A DNA stretch of 25,152 bases from a bacterium UBP4_UBA6127 (GTDB lineage: Bacteria; UBP4; UBA4092): the NCBI GenBank assembly GCA_002428325.1, contig DIVR01000033.1, positions 15,564 through 40,715 on the forward strand, written 5' to 3'. The position numbers and the translations under genes are program-made. The notes under the pieces were generated by a model that worked only from the letters and a program-made list of their open reading frames with translations, had not been told where the DNA came from and made no database searches. Below, piece by piece: positions 14,845 through 23,310 of this stretch (position 1 is its first letter; the number at the start of each line of letters is the position of its first letter).

Positions 14845-16215
14845 ATGAAACGTTTAGTCATATTTTTATCAGTCCTATTGTTAGTCTGTTCCAGCCCGCT
14901 TTGGGCCGTTACTTTAACAGTCAGCACGGCTGGAGGAACCGGGGATTTCAATTCCATTCAGCTGGCGATAAATTCCTGTTTAAGTAATCCAGATTTACCA
15001 GATGTCATCAATATATTGGATGATGGCCCTTATTATGAAGCATTGGATATTGGGACTTCAGGTTTTGATCTGACAATACAGGGTAACAGCGGAAGCCGTC
15101 CAGTGGTGGTGGTAAGCGCCACTAATGCCAATGGGGGAGCTTTTGGAGCATCCAACCGTGCTTTTGATTTGAGAGTTGATGCCAGTACTACAATGATTAA
15201 AGATTTAGTCATAATACCTGATGTGGCAGATCCTCCTGCAAAAGGGATATCTATCTATCCCTGGTCAACCTTGAGTAATTATTATGTAACTCTGGATAAT
15301 GTGGTTATTACGGCCAATGATGGTTCTGATGGACCGGTTACTATGGATGGATTAACCTTGGTTTCGGATGCGACGACCTTTACTGATGACGTTATTGATT
15401 TAGCAAGTTCATCTAATCCAGGTCATGTGGTGCTCAATAAAGTTATTTGTTCCAAAGCAACGTTAGGAGCTAATGATGGATTAAGGGTTCTGATGGATGG
15501 CGTTTCCGGAAGCAGGGCTTCTGTTGATGTCGGGCCTGGCTGCGTCTTCTCCTATATTCCCGAATATGGAATTTATTTTGGCACATCCAACTATCTAAGC
15601 GCTTCCATCTCCGGGACTTCTACCAGCCCAGTCATTGTTACTAATAATGGAAAATGGGGAATTTGGGATTATAACAATGTAGGTAATTCAGCCATTACTA
15701 CATTGAACTGGGTAATTGTGGCAAATAACACTGATATAGGCTATAGAATCTCGGGTACCTCAAATCCGGCCAATATCTCTATGACCAATTGCACCTTTGC
15801 TAACAATGGTAAATCGGCCATTGATGCCAGCCCTGGTACAGGCCCTATTACCATTACTGCCAGTAATGTGATTATTGCCGGGAATGGCAATTTTGATGGA
15901 TTAACTACCAATAATATTAATATTGGAGCTCATACCTTAAATGCCAGTAATTCTGCGGTTGTTTTAACTGGTACCTATTCTCTGGATACTAACACGGATG
16001 CGGATGGGGTCGTAGGATCGGGAACTTATACTCCGACTGCTGTGACCAATGCAAATCCTTATTTTGCATCTCTGGATCCAGCCAATGCGAATTTCCTGAG
16101 TGTGCAGAATGATACTTATCAAACTGCAGGCCCGGGTGGTACTCCTTTAACCGGTGCCGGCAAATTTATTGGTGGTGTCGTTCCTGTTGAATTGTCCAGT
16201 TTCCAAGTTGAATAA
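14845..16215 (+). CDS. Secreted right-handed parallel beta-helix protein
   Basis: This 456-residue protein has a signal peptide (MKRLVIFLSVLLLVCSSPLW, cleavage near WA/VTL) and starts at ATG 14845 behind AGGAAGGAAAG. The mature region opens with TAGGTGDFNSIQLAIN, the typical entry of pectate-lyase-like beta-helix proteins, and continues with repeating 20-25-residue turns rich in Asn, Gly, Ser and Val (for example VTLDNVVITAND, ISMTNCTFANNG, ITASNVIIAGNG). Such solenoids act on or bind extended polysaccharides, but I see no clear catalytic triad. The C-terminus is VPVELSSFQVE (16180-16212), almost identical in position and sequence to the ends of two other secreted proteins of the window. It is likely a secreted polysaccharide-binding or lyase-like component; the activity is unproven. 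Confidence 0.82.
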   Translation: MKRLVIFLSVLLLVCSSPLWAVTLTVSTAGGTGDFNSIQLAINSCLSNPDLPDVINILDDGPYYEALDIGTSGFDLTIQGNSGSRPVVVVSATNANGGAFGASNRAFDLRVDASTTMIKDLVIIPDVADPPAKGISIYPWSTLSNYYVTLDNVVITANDGSDGPVTMDGLTLVSDATTFTDDVIDLASSSNPGHVVLNKVICSKATLGANDGLRVLMDGVSGSRASVDVGPGCVFSYIPEYGIYFGTSNYLSASISGTSTSPVIVTNNGKWGIWDYNNVGNSAITTLNWVIVANNTDIGYRISGTSNPANISMTNCTFANNGKSAIDASPGTGPITITASNVIIAGNGNFDGLTTNNINIGAHTLNASNSAVVLTGTYSLDTNTDADGVVGSGTYTPTAVTNANPYFASLDPANANFLSVQNDTYQTAGPGGTPLTGAGKFIGGVVPVELSSFQVE

Positions 16216-16239
16216 ACAGATATCAGGGTAAAGCTGGAA

Positions 16240-16274
16240 GAGGGAGGAGAGACTCCTTGGAATCCTCCTCCCTC
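16240..16274 (+). other. Purine/pyrimidine-arm intergenic hairpin
   Basis: GAGGGAGGAG (16240-16249) pairs perfectly with CTCCTCCCTC (16265-16274) around a 15-base loop; CTATTT follows. The T run is weak, so it may be a leaky terminator or an mRNA 3'-end stabiliser ahead of the phosphodiesterase gene. Confidence 0.6.
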
Positions 16275-16299
16275 CTATTTAGATAAGATTGGAGAGAAC

Positions 16300-17520
16300 A
16301 TGTTATTTAATACTTATATAAAGATTCTTATAAAAGAAGTCCTGCTGGTTATCTGTATTTTATTTATTTTATGCCCTTATTCATATTCTGCTTCAGATAA
16401 CTTAAAAAAACCTGAATATATATTATTTATTACCGCAGATGGATTTCGGCCGGATTATGTTGAAAAATATAATACGCCTCATTTGAAATCTCTGATTAAA
16501 GAAGGAGTCTGGGTAGAAAAATCGACAGATATTTTTCCGACCTTAACTACTCCCAACATGACCTCTCTGGTGACAGGGGCTTATCCTCGAACGACGCATA
16601 TCGCCGCCAATACCCAGTTTGATTCCATCCAGCAAAAACTGGTGGGCGGACCTCGGGATAATAAAGCAGTTACAATTGCGGAGGCTCTGAAAGCGGCGGG
16701 TTGGAAAACCGCTGCCGTAAACCAGTTTATGCTGGAAAACAGAGGTGTCGATACCTATATATCCGCGGGGTATGACAATTCAGAGAAAATTACTAACGTA
16801 GTAATTGATATATTAAAAAAGGATAAAGCCCGATTTATCGGGGTGATATATGGGGTTACAGATAGTATTGGTCATAAGAATGGACCTAACAGTCCTGAAA
16901 TGAAAAAAGCAGTCCTTTCTGTAGATAAAGAAATAGGAAAGTTAATGGAGTATCTTAAAAAATCAGGATTAGCAGACAAGACGATTATTTGTATCAGTTC
17001 CGACCATGGAATGTCAGATTTTAACAAAAAACAGGCTTCAGCCGAACCGGCCGACATATTACGAAAAGCCGGATATAAAGTGGCAACTGCGAAAACAGAT
17101 TTCCAACCTGACACTCAAATCATCCTACTGAGTTATGGGGTTAGAATCCTTTATTTTATGCCGAATGTCAGTGAAAAAGAAAAACAGGATATTCGTCAAT
17201 TATTAACACAAATTAGAGGAGCCGAGGTCCTGGACCGGAAAAAATTGGATGCTCTTGGATGCCATGATAACCTGTCTGGGGACCTGATTGTCAGTCCTCT
17301 ACCGGGGTATGTGATGAGCGGAGCAGGCGAACCGGGGGGATATCATGGGACCTTTGATGAGGCTCGTACTATTATGATTTTCAGCGGGACGGGTGTTAAA
17401 AAAGGAGCCACACTCAAGGAGGGACGGAATATTGATATTGTTCCGACACTCTTATACTCCGTAGGGGTGAAGGTCCCTAGTACCGTTGATGGAAAACCTT
17501 TGAAGGGGATTTTTAAATAA
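16300..17520 (+). CDS. Secreted NPP-type phosphodiesterase (alkaline phosphatase fold)
   Basis: This 406-residue protein has a signal peptide (IKEVLLVICILFILCPYSYS, cleavage near YSA/SDN), so it acts outside the membrane. It belongs to the type I phosphodiesterase/nucleotide pyrophosphatase family. All metal and catalytic residues are visible: Asp47 in ITADGFRPDY, nucleophile Thr83 in FPTLTTPN, Asp188 and His192 in TDSIGHKNGP, Asp235-His236 in SSDHGM, and His349 in GGYHGTFD. Two zinc ions in this fold cleave phosphodiester or pyrophosphate bonds. Substrates in bacteria include nucleotides, phosphate-linked glycans and phosphonates; this one is unknown. Start ATG 16300 follows TTGGAGAG. Its placement among glycan-acting proteins suggests a phosphodiester-linked surface polymer, or release of phosphate from nucleic acids, as substrate. 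Confidence 0.9.
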   Translation: MLFNTYIKILIKEVLLVICILFILCPYSYSASDNLKKPEYILFITADGFRPDYVEKYNTPHLKSLIKEGVWVEKSTDIFPTLTTPNMTSLVTGAYPRTTHIAANTQFDSIQQKLVGGPRDNKAVTIAEALKAAGWKTAAVNQFMLENRGVDTYISAGYDNSEKITNVVIDILKKDKARFIGVIYGVTDSIGHKNGPNSPEMKKAVLSVDKEIGKLMEYLKKSGLADKTIICISSDHGMSDFNKKQASAEPADILRKAGYKVATAKTDFQPDTQIILLSYGVRILYFMPNVSEKEKQDIRQLLTQIRGAEVLDRKKLDALGCHDNLSGDLIVSPLPGYVMSGAGEPGGYHGTFDEARTIMIFSGTGVKKGATLKEGRNIDIVPTLLYSVGVKVPSTVDGKPLKGIFK

Positions 17521-17580
17521 GTTTTTAAAATGGGGCTCTCACCCCAATACTAATCAGATCCATGTTCTAAAGGAGACAGT

Positions 17581-18846
17581 ATGTATATCGGTACTTTATA
17601 TCACGGCAACATTCAGATGGACCGGCTGCCCCAGGGAAATGAACCGGGAGTCATCAAGGGTTATGAGGCAACTCTAGATATTTATGACAAAAAACATCCC
17701 GATATTCCGGTTAATTTTAATATTACAGGACCTACCATTGAGTATATGCGGGACAATTACCCGGATATGATTGCCCGACTAAGAGAAGGACTGCAATCCG
17801 GAAGATATGAAATCAATGGAACATTATATCCTAATGCAATTCCCCAGTTAATCAGTTATGAGGGAATCCGAATGCATATCCAGAAGCATCAGGAATTGGT
17901 CGAAGAATGTTTTGGAGTTAAAACCAGCGGTTTTTTCCCTCCTGAATTTGTTTGGGATCCATCATTGCTTCCTATCTTGAAGGAATTTGGACTGGATTAT
18001 TTCCTCTTTGAAGAAAGATTATATCAATGGGGTAAAGCGAAAAAGTATAATTTCGGCATCTTGGGGCAATATGGTAATTTTACGATGGAAATTTACCCTG
18101 AAGTAGATGCTGTGCAACTCCCCTCTGTTTCCTGGGAAGAAAGGTCCCATCCGGTCAATGTTTTAGGAGTCGGGGGAAAAATCACCGGATTATCCTCGCA
18201 ACGGGAATTTTCTCGAATGGGAATGCTTTTCTCTTATTTATCCGATAAACGAACAATGGAGGATGTCAGAAACTCCTTCAAGGATGTTTTTAAACAAGTG
18301 GATGATGAAGGTTTTATCTGGGTCTATTGCGGTGATTTTGAATATATGAGTTATACCAATCCTTATGGGTATCCTGCCGCCGGGTTTGCCCATGCCGCAG
18401 ATAAATTCAGTGAGATCTATGATATGTTGAAAAATGAGTTCAATGTTACTTTCAGTACGGTTCGGGATTATCTCAAGAAGGTTGAACCCCGTGGAGAGAT
18501 AATGATGAAAAATGGGTCCGGCACTGAAAGGGATTCCATGCTTCGAATCTGGACGGAAGACTGTGGATCAGCTCGTTTAAATTACTTGGCGGACCGGGTT
18601 CGTGAAAAGCTTTATATGATTCGAATCCTAAAAAGGCTGTCCAGAAAAATTGGAATATCCGAAACAGATAAGGCCAAAGCGATTGAACTGGAAAAGAAAG
18701 CTTGGGATACCTTGTTAATTTCCGAGAATGGCGATACCCGAGGATGGAATCCAACTGCTTACCGGCGTTTGTTGGGATATGAACAGACTTATGAAGCAGA
18801 TGTCTATGCCACCCAGGCCATTGACCTGTTGGCACCTGAAGAATAA
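17581..18846 (+). CDS. GH57-like glycoside hydrolase, cytoplasmic
   Basis: This 421-residue protein starts at ATG 17581 behind AAAGGAGA and has no signal peptide. The opening (YIGTLYHGNIQMDRLPQ) and the (beta/alpha)7 barrel pattern fit GH57. The GFFPPEFVWDP segment carries the likely nucleophile Glu122 (aligning with the 'T-E-x-V-W' region of GH57 glucanotransferases), and YCGDFEYMS carries Asp252, the acid/base position. Family members are retaining alpha-amylases, 4-alpha-glucanotransferases, branching enzymes or alpha-galactosidases acting on alpha-glycans. The exact activity is not determined here. It could instead be a polysaccharide-deacetylase-like relative, but the two motifs support GH57. 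In the cluster it would process imported oligosaccharides together with the (alpha/alpha)6 enzyme at 23311. The C-terminal ~90 residues are helical and positively charged. Confidence 0.82.
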   Translation: MYIGTLYHGNIQMDRLPQGNEPGVIKGYEATLDIYDKKHPDIPVNFNITGPTIEYMRDNYPDMIARLREGLQSGRYEINGTLYPNAIPQLISYEGIRMHIQKHQELVEECFGVKTSGFFPPEFVWDPSLLPILKEFGLDYFLFEERLYQWGKAKKYNFGILGQYGNFTMEIYPEVDAVQLPSVSWEERSHPVNVLGVGGKITGLSSQREFSRMGMLFSYLSDKRTMEDVRNSFKDVFKQVDDEGFIWVYCGDFEYMSYTNPYGYPAAGFAHAADKFSEIYDMLKNEFNVTFSTVRDYLKKVEPRGEIMMKNGSGTERDSMLRIWTEDCGSARLNYLADRVREKLYMIRILKRLSRKIGISETDKAKAIELEKKAWDTLLISENGDTRGWNPTAYRRLLGYEQTYEADVYATQAIDLLAPEE

Positions 18847-18859
18847 TCTGAGGTATATT
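18829..18859 (+). promoter_or_regulatory. Weak candidate promoter before the lipoprotein gene
   Basis: TTGGCA (18829-18834) and TATATT (18854-18859) have a 19-base spacer, longer than ideal. It is offered only because a terminator-like hairpin lies just downstream and the next gene appears to need its own transcript or readthrough. Confidence 0.25.
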
Positions 18860-18874
18860 TACATGTGATACTAA

Positions 18875-18913
18875 AAAGGGTCGGAGTTTGATGATAGCTT
18901 CGGCCCTTTCTTT
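18875..18913 (+). terminator. Hairpin immediately upstream of the lipoprotein gene
   Basis: AAAGGGTCGGAG (18875-18886) pairs with CTTCGGCCCTTT (18898-18909) over 12 positions including two G-U pairs, then CTTTG. It ends 26 bases before the start codon. It may be a partial terminator or a 5' stabilising stem for the downstream mRNA. Confidence 0.55.
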
Positions 18914-18924
18914 GCAAGATGGAT

Positions 18925-18930
18925 GGAGGT
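18925..18930 (+). promoter_or_regulatory. Ribosome binding site deciding the start at 18936
   Basis: GGAGGT lies 5 bases before ATG 18936. An upstream in-frame TTG at 18888 lies inside the hairpin loop and would put a non-signal extension before the lipoprotein leader. Confidence 0.8.
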
Positions 18931-18935
18931 CCTCA

Positions 18936-20258
18936 ATGTTTGCTCATAAGGATATTACTAAATGCTTATTGTTAATATCATTGGGATTATTTCTGGTTTC
19001 CGTATTAGGGTGCGGTCGGCCCGCTGGAAGCCACGGAAAAACTAAAGTTACTGTTACTACTTGGGACAGTGCCGATAATAAGATAACCCGGGATTTGTTA
19101 GTGAAGGCTTTCGAGAAAGAACATCCAAATATTCAAATTGAATGGATAGATATCACTGCCGCAGAGTATTACCCAAAACTCCAGACTATGATTGCAGGGG
19201 ATGCTGCGCCTGATGCCGCATTTCTGGCTTACGACATGATTCCTTCCTTTGCTGGGAATAATGCTATTCAGTCCCTTGATCCTTTCTTGGCTAAGGATAC
19301 CAGTTTCACCATGAATGATTATTATCCCCGGGTCAAAGAAATGCTTTCCTATGAGGGGAAATCCTATGCAGTAGCCAGGGATTTCACTGTTTTTGCCCTG
19401 TATTACAACAAAGATATGTTTGATAAGGCTGGGGTGGCCTATCCGGATGAATCTTGGGATTGGGTGAAATTCAGAAATGCTTGTCTGAAACTGACCCAAG
19501 ATACGAATGGGGATGGGAGAACAGACCAATATGCCTTTGTAAATGAACCATGGCTGGATTCTTATATCTGGTGGATCTGGGAGAACGGGGGCGATGTCGT
19601 GGATAAGGATTGTTCCAAATCGGTTATCAATAGCCCTCAAACGATTGAAGCTCTCAAATTTCTGGGAGACCTCAGGAATAGGGATAAGGTAATGCCCCGG
19701 GTAGTTGGTTACAATGAGTCTGGTCAGGAAAACCAGAGTATGCTGGTCAATGGCCGATTGGGAATGTATGTCAATGGAAGCTGGTTGATGGGACTCTTAA
19801 CTAAACAGTCAAAAATAAACTGGGATGTGGCACCTGTTCCCAAAGGTCCTAAAAGTAGAAAAACAGTTTTATTTTCGGTAGGAATGGTTATTCCAACCAA
19901 ATCGAAACATCCCCAGGAAGCCTGGGAGTTTTTAAAATTTGTTGGGGGACCCGAAGGCCAGAGCTTTTATGGTAGTGCTGCAATTGGCAGCGGTATCCCG
20001 GCCATCAAAACAATTGCAGAATCGACTGTTTTTATGAATCCTGCCTATAAGCCAGAGCATCGGCATGTCCTTCTTGATGCGGCTGAACAGTATGCCGAAC
20101 CGTTAATGGATTGCCAGGAATCGAATGAAATCCAGAATTCTTTGACCCGATGGTTGGATTACCTCTGGACAGGTCAGAAGCCTGCTTCTGAAGTCTGTGT
20201 GATTTTGGATAAGGAAATTAATAAGATTTTTAAGGAAAGTAAAAAATCTCGGCAGTAG
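18936..20258 (+). CDS. Solute-binding lipoprotein, family 1 (sugar ABC importer type)
   Basis: This is a 440-residue extracellular solute-binding protein. Its lipoprotein leader (KCLLLISLGLFLVSVLGC) has lipobox VLGC with Cys26 as the lipidated residue; no Asp follows, so it would not be retained in the inner membrane if the cell has a Lol system. The mature part shows the family-1 two-lobed fold: VTVTTWDSADN, then EHPNIQIEWI, LYYNKDMFDKAG, a calcium-loop-like DTNGDGRTDQY, WENGGDVVD, SPQTIEALKFL, VNGRLGMYVNGSW and WEFLKFVGGPEGQ. It would deliver sugars or oligosaccharides to an ABC importer, but no permease gene is nearby, so it is an orphan or shares a permease elsewhere. It resembles the middle domain of the fusion regulator at 11397, suggesting related ligands. 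The 25-base gap to the next gene implies co-transcription. Confidence 0.92.
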   Translation: MFAHKDITKCLLLISLGLFLVSVLGCGRPAGSHGKTKVTVTTWDSADNKITRDLLVKAFEKEHPNIQIEWIDITAAEYYPKLQTMIAGDAAPDAAFLAYDMIPSFAGNNAIQSLDPFLAKDTSFTMNDYYPRVKEMLSYEGKSYAVARDFTVFALYYNKDMFDKAGVAYPDESWDWVKFRNACLKLTQDTNGDGRTDQYAFVNEPWLDSYIWWIWENGGDVVDKDCSKSVINSPQTIEALKFLGDLRNRDKVMPRVVGYNESGQENQSMLVNGRLGMYVNGSWLMGLLTKQSKINWDVAPVPKGPKSRKTVLFSVGMVIPTKSKHPQEAWEFLKFVGGPEGQSFYGSAAIGSGIPAIKTIAESTVFMNPAYKPEHRHVLLDAAEQYAEPLMDCQESNEIQNSLTRWLDYLWTGQKPASEVCVILDKEINKIFKESKKSRQ

Positions 20259-20283
20259 AATAAGGTTAGGGAGGAAGATTCCC

Positions 20284-23200
20284 ATGAGAATGCTTTACCG
20301 ATTTATGGCCCTGTCTATTTCTTTAATGTTGTTGATTTCAACAGCTTTTTGCTCAAGCAATTTATTATTAAATTCAGGATATGAATCCCGATGGGGTAGT
20401 GGGGATGTTCTTGCCAGGCATTGGGAAAGGAGCCCAGCCGACAACCAATATGCTTACGCTACCTCTGCCGCATGGTCGGGTTCCGGCTCAATATACTGCC
20501 AATCTCCTATTGAGAATGGAACCTCAGAATGGGTTTCTGAACGGATAGCCGTTGAACCAGGTGATTGGGTTTCTGGAGCTGCCCGATGTGTATGGAACCA
20601 GCCATCGGTTGGTGGAAATATTAGGATAGACATCTGTTTTTATACTTGGGATGGTAATGGGTCAGTAGTAACGACCCTGAGTATAATCACTTCAGGGACA
20701 TCTTCCGGTAGTTGGTCTCTCCTAAGTAGTTCATTCCTGGTTCCCTCAAATGCTTATGCAGCTGAAATGCGGCTGGGTCTTTATGCTGTATCAAGTGGAA
20801 GCTATGCTTTGTTTGATGAAGCGAGTTTGATTCGGACTAACAGTACCAATACCCTGAACAGGATTCTTAATCCTGGATTTGAAGGCTTAAACTCTACTTA
20901 TCCTTCTTATTGGCGTCGAAATACAAGCCAGACTTTTGCCGGATACACATCCATAGTTTTTCACTCAGGAAATTATTCTGTTTATCTCAGGCAGACCTCC
21001 GGTAATGCAGCAAATCGGGAATGGTATGCTACTCAGACGACCTCGGCATCTATGGGGATGATAGCAGTCGATTCTACCCGGCTATACCGATTTGGCGGTT
21101 GGTTCAGGTGGTCAGGTGTTACGACTGGAAATGGCGGCCTACGGTTATTTTGGTTGACTGATTCAGATGATACCATAGGAGTCCATAGCCTTTCAGTGAT
21201 TAGTACTCAATCAGAGCATTGGCTAAATCTGGACAGTGGTCAGATTCAACCTCCAGCCGGTGCTGTGTCGGCCCAGATACGCCTTTTTAATTTTGATACG
21301 ACCAGCCCTGACCCCATATTGTTTATTGATGATGTCTATTGTTATGAATCAGACGAAACTGTTAAGCCTCTTCGTTTAAAATGTTTGGCATGGAATATCC
21401 ATCATGGAGAAGGAACTGATACCTCTTATGACCTAAATCGGATTGCGGACTATATTGCAGACCAAAATCCAGATGTTGTAGGTCTTGAAGAGGTTTATGA
21501 GCCATATACAAATTTTGATAACCAATTAACCCTGATTAAAAACCGTATCCAAAGCAGGCTGGGGGGAACCTGGTATTCAGCGTTTGGGAGTAATGTGGAT
21601 GTTGTATATGTACACATGGGAAATGGGATTATCAGCCGATATCCAATTATTTCCAGCAATAATCATTCGATACTTCCCCAGATAGGTTCTGAACAGAGGG
21701 GATGTCTGGAATCTCAGTTGAATTGTAATGGAACCACTGTTAATGTGTTTATTACCCATTGGGCCCATGATACTGAAACTGAAAGAATCCTCAGTGCCCA
21801 GTCTTGTCTTATCTGGATGTCCCAGGCAACAGGACCTTCTATTCTAATGGGGGATCTGAATTCCCGGCATTACAGCCTTCCGTTCAATATTATGAAAACT
21901 CAATATGTGGATGCTATTGGCACCAATGCCCTGGGCCAGACCAATACTGTTAGTAATCCATCTCCAACACAACGTATAGACCATATTTTTATGCCGCCCT
22001 ATCAAATTTTGGGTGACAGTTATGTTGGAAATTATGGAGCAGCCACAATTGCTTCAGACCATAGGCCTGTTATATCAGAATACTGGGATAGTGGATTTTT
22101 GTTATCCGATCCTGCGTACCATCAAAAAATATCAAATCCTTCATTTGAATATTACCAGGGGTCAACCGATACAATAACAGGCTGGATAACTTCCTTGAGT
22201 GGATTTATTCCCCAGTTAACCACCTTGGCGGGAATAACCTCAGAGAGCCATCACGGATTGTATTCAGTGTATGCCAAATCAACCGGAGGAGGCGATACTG
22301 TTTCCTGGACCAGCCGATTTATACCCGTTACAGAAGGTGTTTATTATTCTTCCACCACTTGGATGAAATGGAATGGGATTGATTCTGGAACCTTACATTT
22401 ATATTTTAGAGGGTATCCCTCCGATAGTTCAGCTTACTACCAGGATTCAACTGTTTGGGAGTATGATTTTACAACGACGGGTTCTTCTTCAGAGTGGTAT
22501 CCTGTCGCAGTTCGTTTTTTAATTCCTTCAGGGACAGTCGCTTTAAGGGTTAGTTTGTCACTGGAAGGAATGGATCTGAATTCTCTAGCCTTAATGGATA
22601 ATCTTTCACTTGGTGTAGATTCCATATCAGAAAATCTAATGATAAATGGAGGATTTGAGGGAAGTGATGATGGAGGAGGCGGATTGTATGGCGCCTATTG
22701 GCGACGAAGCACTGGAATTAATAATGGGAGGCAGGATCTTACTTTTGCTTATACAGGGAATGCCAGTTATCGAATAAATCATCCTGCTAGTAATTCTGTT
22801 CTCTATCGGGAAGCCTATCCCGCATATGCTCTTCCTGCCAGCCCTTTAACTCCCATCATATTACCCATTGAGATAGACCCTGCTAAACAATATCACTTGG
22901 AATTTATGATAAATCAATTTGCTTCGCCTACTTCAGCCGCGGGATATATAAGAGGTGGAATGATCCTTCGATGGTTGGGGCCAACAGATGCAACCCTTTC
23001 TGATTCTACAATTTATAGAACAGCATCAAATAACACTTCCCTCTCCGGATGGTTATCAGTCAGTACTACATTGACCCCGCCCGAAGGGGCCTTCAGTGTT
23101 CATCCCCGTATCTATCTTCAAAATACCCAGTCAGTTTCAACGGCCTGGTTTGATGATATCCAATTCTATGAAGAATCCATTCCGGTTCCTGTTGAATTGA

Positions 23201-23301
23201 ATTCTTTTTCAGCAGAAGAAATGAGCGATATGGATTCCATGAATGATCCTGTTCCGCAAATGGAAACACTAATCAGGTCGTGGATACTCAGAAAAGAATA
23301 A
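20284..23301 (+). CDS. Secreted EEP-fold phosphodiesterase with four flanking modules
   Basis: This 1005-residue protein starts at ATG 20284 behind AGGGAGGAAG with a signal peptide (MALSISLMLLISTAFC). Residues ~27-190 and ~191-358 are two beta-rich, jelly-roll-like modules closely resembling those of the 466-residue protein. Residues ~362-600 are an endonuclease/exonuclease/phosphatase domain with all key residues: Asn371 in WNIHHGE, Glu403 in GLEEV, His492 in THWAHD, Asp524 and Asn526 in GDLNS, Asp592-His593 in SDHRP. The fold cleaves phosphodiesters in nucleic acids, sphingomyelin or inositol phosphates with Mg2+. Residues ~613-783 and ~784-965 are two further modules. The tail carries VPVELNSFSAE (23185-23217) and a charged end. 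The module set suggests a catalytic domain anchored to a polymer surface. The natural substrate (DNA, lipid or phosphoglycan) cannot be read from sequence. Confidence 0.88.
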   Translation: MRMLYRFMALSISLMLLISTAFCSSNLLLNSGYESRWGSGDVLARHWERSPADNQYAYATSAAWSGSGSIYCQSPIENGTSEWVSERIAVEPGDWVSGAARCVWNQPSVGGNIRIDICFYTWDGNGSVVTTLSIITSGTSSGSWSLLSSSFLVPSNAYAAEMRLGLYAVSSGSYALFDEASLIRTNSTNTLNRILNPGFEGLNSTYPSYWRRNTSQTFAGYTSIVFHSGNYSVYLRQTSGNAANREWYATQTTSASMGMIAVDSTRLYRFGGWFRWSGVTTGNGGLRLFWLTDSDDTIGVHSLSVISTQSEHWLNLDSGQIQPPAGAVSAQIRLFNFDTTSPDPILFIDDVYCYESDETVKPLRLKCLAWNIHHGEGTDTSYDLNRIADYIADQNPDVVGLEEVYEPYTNFDNQLTLIKNRIQSRLGGTWYSAFGSNVDVVYVHMGNGIISRYPIISSNNHSILPQIGSEQRGCLESQLNCNGTTVNVFITHWAHDTETERILSAQSCLIWMSQATGPSILMGDLNSRHYSLPFNIMKTQYVDAIGTNALGQTNTVSNPSPTQRIDHIFMPPYQILGDSYVGNYGAATIASDHRPVISEYWDSGFLLSDPAYHQKISNPSFEYYQGSTDTITGWITSLSGFIPQLTTLAGITSESHHGLYSVYAKSTGGGDTVSWTSRFIPVTEGVYYSSTTWMKWNGIDSGTLHLYFRGYPSDSSAYYQDSTVWEYDFTTTGSSSEWYPVAVRFLIPSGTVALRVSLSLEGMDLNSLALMDNLSLGVDSISENLMINGGFEGSDDGGGGLYGAYWRRSTGINNGRQDLTFAYTGNASYRINHPASNSVLYREAYPAYALPASPLTPIILPIEIDPAKQYHLEFMINQFASPTSAAGYIRGGMILRWLGPTDATLSDSTIYRTASNNTSLSGWLSVSTTLTPPEGAFSVHPRIYLQNTQSVSTAWFDDIQFYEESIPVPVELNSFSAEEMSDMDSMNDPVPQMETLIRSWILRKE

Positions 23302-23310
23302 GAAAAGAGA

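Noticed and set aside
18888..18935. TTG 18888 as start of the lipoprotein
   Set aside because: It lies in the loop of a hairpin without a ribosome site. ATG 18936 has GGAGGT at 5 bases and places the lipobox Cys at 26.
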